DNA of 64,000 nucleotides from positions 766,001 to 830,000 of the forward strand of contig NW_026622985.1 in NCBI RefSeq assembly GCF_023065955.2. The letters run 5' to 3'. This DNA comes from Ursus arctos (taxonomy: Eukaryota > Chordata > Mammalia > Carnivora > Ursidae). The notes beneath the pieces were generated by a model, which was given only the letters and a program-made list of their open reading frames with translations, was not told where the DNA came from and made no database searches. Made by a program: the position numbers and the translations under genes. Numbering within the stretch: the stretch's first letter is position 1; the number at the start of each line of letters is the position of its first letter. Positions 59,305 to 64,000 of the stretch are shown piece after piece.

Positions 59305-60239
59305 ATGATGACATTAAAATTATGTTTCTCAATAATCACTCTCAATGTGAATGGCCTAAATGCTCCCATAAAATAACACAGAGTTGGAGATTGGATAAAA
59401 AGACATGACCCATCCATATGCTGTCTACAAGAGACTCACTTTGAACCTAAAGATATATCCAGACTGATAGCAAAGTCATAGAGAACAATTTTTCATGCGA
59501 ACGGACCTCAAAAGAAAGCTGGGGTAGCAATTCTCATATCAGACCAATTAGATTTTCAGTAAAGAATGTAGTTAGAGATACAGAAGGACACTATATTATT
59601 CTTCAAGGGTGTATCCAACAAGAGGTTCTAACAGTTATAAATATCTATGCCCCCATCATGGGAGCAGCCAACTACATAAGCCAACTGTTAACCAAAGTAA
59701 AGGAACATTTAGATAATAATATGTTAATAGTACGGGACCTCAACACTCCACTCTCAGTGACAGACAGTTGATCTAAGCAGATGAGCAACACAGAAACAAG
59801 AGCTTTGAATGATACACTGGACCAGTTGGACCTCAGATATATATATGGAACATTCGACTCTAAAACATCAGAATACTCATTCTTTTCGAACGTACATGAA
59901 ACTTTCTCCAAAATAGACCATACACTGTGTCACAAATCAGGTCTCAACTGATACTAAAAGATTGAGATTATTCCCTGCATATTCTTAGACCACGATGCTT
60001 TGAAACTGTAACTCAATCATAAGAAAAAAAATGGAGGAAACTCAAACACTTGGAAACTAAGGATCATCCTGCTTAAGAATGTTTGTGTAAACCAGGAAAT
60101 TAAGGAAGAAGTTGAGCAATTTATAGAAACCAATGAGAACAAAAACACATCAGTCCAAAACCTGAGGGACACTGCAAACGCAGTCCTAGGGGGAAATACA
60201 TAGCCATCCAAGCCTCACTCAAAAGAATAGAAAAATCTA
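59305..60239 (+). pseudogene. L1-N ORF2 N-terminal (endonuclease) fragment
   Basis: Endonuclease text is recognisable as DNA ('ctcaatgtgaatggcctaaa', 'gtctacaagagactcacttt', 'ctcaacactccactctcagt', 'ttagaccacgatgctttgaa') but has stops from the first few codons onward (for example 'aaaataacacagag' gives TAA at about 59374) and no frame longer than 60 codons. It ends at 60239 before any RT sequence. Confidence 0.85.
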
Positions 60240-60470
60240 GCCCCACCCACCTTGCCCCCTTTCCTCAAGTGCTTCCTCTCCTCCTTTCTGTTGGAATGTT
60301 ACATCTTTGCCACACCTCTGCAGAGGGTCCCACAGCCACCTGCAAACAAGTGCTTAGATGTCAACGATGGGGCTAGGGTGGCCCAGCTGACAGAGTGAGG
60401 GTGGCCGGGCCAAGGTGCATGCTCCGGAACCTGGGCTCCCATTAGACTGCAAAGAACAGCATCCTGGAGG
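60240..60470. other. Unassigned 231-bp spacer between two L1s
   Basis: GC-richer than the satellite, starting 'ccccacccaccttgcccc' and ending 'aacagcatcctgg'. It matches none of the repeats seen elsewhere in the window. No ORF or motif stands out. It marks the left flank of L1-O and the breakpoint of L1-N. Confidence 0.55.
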
Positions 60471-61383
60471 AGTTAAGATGGCGGAGGAGTAGGGGACCCC
60501 TTTTTCAGCTGGTCCCCTGAGTCGAGCTGGATAGGTACCAGACCATCCTGAACATCCATGGAATAAGCCTGAGATGCAGGAAGATACATATGGATCTCTA
60601 CAAATGAACATCTCTAGCAATGAGTATTGAGGTACAAAGCGGGGAGCCGTGAAACCGTGCACAGATATCGGAAGATAAATGGAAGGGCAAGGGAGCCGCC
60701 GTGTTCGGGCACGGGGAAGCGGTAGCCACCTGCATGGGGGAGCGGGCAGAATCACGGACCGGCACCCGCGAGAGAGCAGACTGAGACCATGAGCCAGGGA
60801 ACGCGCGTGACCAGTCTGAAAACCGAAGCTCCGGGGCGCCTGCGAACCACACTGAAACAGAGCTCCAGAGCACAAAGGGGTGGCTGGCGGCTGGCGGTGT
60901 TAGAAACACAAAGGACAGGGATGCGCCAGCCCTAGAAGCGAAGGCTGTGATGCCGGGTGTGGGGCGCACATCCCGGGACACTGCAGGGTTGAGCAGCACC
61001 AACAGAAACAGAGTTAAAGTGACCAGACCATCAGTGGAGAACGGACTGCGATCCCTCTGTTCTGAGACAGAGGCTGAGATTCGGCTACTGTTGCTGGACT
61101 CTCAGAAGACACACAGCAAACCGCCAGGGAAAGCTGCCAGAGAACAAAAGCCTGGAAATACCGGCTCACAGTGTGCCCATCCCCATCCCCCCTCCCAGGG
61201 GACACGGAGACTCTACCCAAACAGGGTTGCCTGAGTATCAGCATGGCTGGCCCCTCCCCCAGAAGGCAGGCTGAAAAATCAAGAAGCCCACATCCCTAAG
61301 ATCCCTATAAAACAAGGGCGCACGGCCTGGGTCCCTGTCAATAATTTGGGCTCTGGACAACCCCGCAACCTCTCCTCATCAGA
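60471..61383 (+). promoter_or_regulatory. L1-O 5' UTR with near-perfect YY1-like box
   Basis: The leader is about 910 bp. 'aagatggcgg' at 60475-60484 matches the YY1 core AAGATGGCGG and sits within ~15 bp of the element start, the same place as in primate L1, where it positions transcription initiation. The body retains many CG dinucleotides (for example 60640-60860), unlike L1-A, implying a younger age or less deamination. Whether it is active cannot be told. Confidence 0.75.
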
Positions 61384-62279
61384 ATGATGAGAAGGAGAAA
61401 TCCCCTCCAGCAAAGAAAAAACAATGAGTCTGTGGCCTCTGCCACAGAACTAATGGATATGGATATAACCAAATTATCAGAAATGGAGTTCAGAGTAACA
61501 ATGGTCAAGATGATGTGTAGACTTGAAAAAAGTATTAACGAAAATGTTAATGAGAATATAGAATCTCTAAGGGCAGAATTGAGAGCAAACCTGGCAGAAA
61601 TTAAAAATTCTATGAGCCAATGCAGTCAAAACTAGATGGTCTGACGGCCAGGGTGAATGAGGCAGAAGAACGTATCAGTGAATTGGAGGATGGGTTAGTA
61701 GAAGAGAAAGCTAAAATAGAAACTTGGCTCAAAAAAATCCAATCTCAAGAATGTAGGTTATGGGAGATTACTGACTCAGTGAAACTTTCCAATGTCAGAA
61801 TCATCGGCATCCCGGAGGGGGTGGAGAAAAACAGAGGTCTAGAAGAGATATTTGAACAAATTGTAGCTGAAAACTTCCCTAATCTAGCAAAGAAAACAAG
61901 CTTTGGGTCCAAGACGCAGAGAGGACCCCTCTAAGTGCAACCACGACAAACCTACGCCACGTCACATCATAGAGCAATTTGCAAATATTAGATCCAAGGA
62001 TTACTGAAAGTCGCCAGGGCAAAGAAATTTCTCATGTACCAAGGCAAAGGTATCAGAATTATGTCAGACCTGTCTACACAGACCTGTAATGAGAGAAAGG
62101 GTTGGGGGGCCATTTTTAAAGCACTTTCAGAGAAAAACATGCAGCCAAGGATCCTTTATCCAGCAAGGCTGTCATTCAGAATTGATGGAGAGATAAAGAC
62201 CTTCCAGAATCTCCAGTCATTGAACAATTTCGTAACCACAAAACCAGCCCTACAGGAGATATTAAGGAGGGTTCTATAA
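61384..62279 (+). pseudogene. L1-O ORF1, nearly intact but frameshifted
   Basis: ATG at 61384 gives 'MMRRRNPLQQRKNNESV' and a coiled coil (ATELMDMDITKLSEMEF, then heptads), with a 1-nt deletion at about 61618 ending the frame at 61635. The second frame, 61620-61934, finishes the coiled coil (ARVNEAEERISELEDGLVEE) and RRM start (SNVRIIGIPEGVEKN, FEQIVAENFPNLAKKT), broken near 61905. The third, 62034-62279, carries the C-terminal domain ('RILYPARLSFR', 'FVTTKPALQEILRRVL') and the natural stop. Expected length is close to 300 residues. The domains suit an RNA-binding trimer, but at least two frameshifts preclude the protein. Confidence 0.88.
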
Positions 62280-62350
62280 AAGTAAAAAGGCCCCAAGAAT
62301 GATAAGAACAGAAAGTCACAATCTATAGAAACAAAGACTTTACTGGCAAC

Positions 62351-64000
62351 ATGTCATCATTAAAATCATATCTCTCAATATTCAGACTCAATGTAAATGG
62401 CCTAAATGCTCCCATAAAGCACCACAGGGTTGCAGATTGGATAAAAAGACATGACCCATCCATTTGCTGTCTACAAGAGACTCATTTTGAACCTAAAGAT
62501 ACATTCAGACTGAAAGTAAAGGGATGGGATACCATCTTTCACGCCAATGGACCTCAAAAGAAAGCTGGGGTAGCAATTCTCATAACAGACAGACTGGATT
62601 TTAAACTGAAGATTATAGTTAGAGACACAAAAGGGCACTATATTATTCTTAAAGGATGTATCCATCAAGTGGATATGACAACTATAAATATATATGCCCC
62701 CAATAGGGGAGCAGCAAGATACACAAGCCAACTCTTAAACAGAATAAAGAGACATATAGATAAAAATACATTAATAGTAGGGGACCTCAACACTCCACTA
62801 TCAGCAAGAGACAGAGCACCAGAACAGAAAACCAACAAAGAAACAAGAGCTTTGAATGCCATACTCGACAAGTTGTACCTCATAGATATATATAGAACAC
62901 TACACCCCAGAACAAAGGAGTACTCATTCTATTCTAGTGCCCATGGAACATTCTCAAGAATAGACCATGTTCTGGGACACAAAACAGGTCTCAACCGATA
63001 TGAAAAGACTGAAATTATTCCCTGCATATTCTCAGACCACAATGCTTTGAAATTGGAACTCAACCCCAAGGAAAAAATTTGGAAGAAACTCAAACACTTG
63101 GAGACTAAGAACCATCCAGTTCAGGAATGACTCGATAAACCAGGAAATCAAAAATCAATCTAAACAATTTATGGAGACCAACGAGAATGAAAACACAACG
63201 GTCCAAAACCTATGGGATACTGCAAAGGCAGTCCTAAGGGGGAAATACATAGCCATCCAAGCCTCACTCAAAAGAATAGAAAAATCTAAAATGCAGTTTT
63301 TATATTCTCACCTCAAGAAGCTGGAACAGCAACAGAGGGACAGGCCTAACCCACGCATGAGGAAGCAGGTGACCAAGATTAGAGCAGAAATCAATGAATT
63401 AGTAACCAGGAGTACAGTAGAGCAGATCAACAACTAGAAGCTGGTTCTTTAAGAGAATCAATAAATTTGGCAAACTGCTTGCAAGACATATCCAAAAGAT
63501 AGAGAAAGGACCCAAATTAATAAAATTATGAATGAAAAGGGAGAGGTCACAACCAACACCAATGAAATTGGAAGGATTATTAGAAACATTTATCAACAGC
63601 TTTATTATGCCAATAAATTAAGCAATCTGGGAGAGATGGAGGCCTTCCTGGAAACCTATAAACTACCAAGAGTGAAACAGGAAGAAATTGATCTATTAAA
63701 CAGGCCAATGAATTATGAAGAGATTGAAACAGTGAAAAACAACCTTCCAAAAAACAAAACTCCAGGCCCGGACAGTTTTCCTGGGTGAATTCTACCAGAC
63801 ATTCAAAGAAGAAATAATACCTATTCTCTTAAAGTTATTTCAAAAAATAGAAACCAAAGGAAAGCTACCAAACTCATTCTATGAGGCCAATATTACCTTG
63901 ACCCCAAACCAGGCAAAGACCCTATAAAAAAGGAAAATTACAGACTGATACCCCTGATGAATATGGACGCCAGAATTCTCAACAAGATCCTGGCTAATAG
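62351..64000 (+). pseudogene. L1-O ORF2: intact endonuclease domain, then frameshift; partial
   Basis: The first 259 codons (62351-63130) are open and hold the whole AP-like endonuclease, which nicks T-rich target DNA to prime reverse transcription. Visible active-site motifs are LNVNGLN (Asn), LQETHFE (Glu), 'IYAPNRGAARY', 'VGDLNTPLS' (Asp and Asn), 'FSRIDHVLGHK' and 'FSDHNALKLEL' (Asp-His). An extra A in the run at 63073-63078 (six A; five in L1-A and L1-C) shifts the frame and ends it at 63130. The linker resumes in another frame at 63171-63437 (KYIAIQASLKRIEKSKMQ). RT begins at 63528-63788 ([11 protein letters not shown], Ser for Gly). The window ends in '[14 protein letters not shown]'-equivalent text. 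Confidence 0.9.

Larger units (their letters stand above)
57494..60239 (+). mobile_element. L1-N: LINE-1 with complete 5' end, truncated within ORF2
   Basis: An older-subfamily copy: 5' UTR 57494-58348 starting 'ggaggaaagatggcagagaa', ORF1 remnant 58349-59224, ORF2 from ATG 59305. It stops abruptly at 60239 in 'aaaagaatagaaaaatctag', before the RT, and is followed by non-L1 sequence. Loss of the 3' two thirds is not a normal retrotransposition product and suggests deletion or recombination. The ORF1 text is nearly the same as L1-J's. A run of nine G at 59211-59219 lies after ORF1. Confidence 0.92.
60471..64000 (+). mobile_element. L1-O: young-type LINE-1 with complete 5' end, runs off the window
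   Basis: Starts 'agttaagatggcggaggagt', has a 5' UTR to 61383, ORF1 at 61384-62279 and ORF2 from 62351, and is still in the RT domain at the window edge. It is closest to L1-A and is the best preserved copy in ORF1 and endonuclease, with only a few frame lesions. The 3' end and right TSD lie outside, so full length cannot be confirmed. Confidence 0.95.

Noticed and set aside
529..63788. An endogenous retrovirus as source of the reverse transcriptase
   Set aside because: The RT is L1-type (ORF1/ORF2 layout, AP endonuclease, poly(A), TSDs). No LTR, gag, protease or env sequence is seen.

Overview
This is mammalian, non-genic, repeat-built DNA. I find no host protein-coding gene, tRNA, rRNA or CRISPR array that I can support. 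The tRNA-derived SINEs (minus strand at 20095-20306 and 31265-31459, plus strand at 19845-20005 and 39029-39222) are CAN-SINE/SINEC type, which is carnivore-specific. Their 3' bodies resemble the form I associate with bears and pinnipeds rather than dogs or cats. The young LINE-1 family begins with an AAGATGGCGG box and ends in a G-rich 3' UTR, which also fits a caniform carnivore. Species cannot be fixed from the sequence alone. The setting looks pericentromeric or subtelomeric.

The backbone is a satellite of about 113-bp monomers that I do not recognise by name. It occurs in three dialects. S1 (1-474, 6625-9540) is built on a 1.8-kb, 16-monomer higher-order unit. S2 (9541-18536, 24019-25312, 26531-32576) has a 5-monomer unit of about 565 bp and a 10-monomer version of about 1130 bp. 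S3 (50319-52541, 55712-57493) is a different 5-monomer unit of about 560-570 bp.

The satellite has been bombarded by LINE-1. L1-A (475-6624, +) is full length with an 18-bp target-site duplication (TSD), and its empty site survives in the neighbouring 1.8-kb repeat. L1-B (18537-19739) and L1-E (25313-26528) are 5'-truncated copies sharing the same satellite/L1 junction. L1-C (20340-23995) has a small L1 nested in it. A tandem array of L1 3' ends lies at 32577-33706. L1-F (33815-35531, -) is truncated at both ends. L1-M (52542-55711, +) has a clean 16-bp TSD. L1-J (44165-50318, -) has a complete 5' end, a truncated 3' end and two nested insertions. L1-N (57494-60239) is 3'-truncated, and L1-O (60471 to the window end) is a young 5'-complete copy. 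Every ORF1 and ORF2 that can be read carries frameshifts or stops, so none looks able to move by itself.

Between about 35.5 and 44.2 kb the satellite is absent. A low-copy stretch holds decayed old repeats (35532-37314). It is followed by an old minus-strand L1 (37315-39388) with a SINE in it, another minus-strand L1 (39382-40262) and a small plus-strand L1 with TSD (40359-40614). Then comes a GC-rich tandem repeat of about 320 bp, each unit carrying a TTAGGG-like box: six units in one orientation (40633-42690), then four units inverted (42691-43730). The last inverted unit runs into a degenerate CCCTAA/CCCTGA array (43727-44155). This head-to-head arrangement is the most unusual structure in the window.

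There is no pathway or operon here. The parts interact as retrotransposons and targets: L1 supplies the endonuclease and reverse transcriptase that place L1 and SINE copies into the satellite, and unequal exchange then copies satellite together with its insertions.
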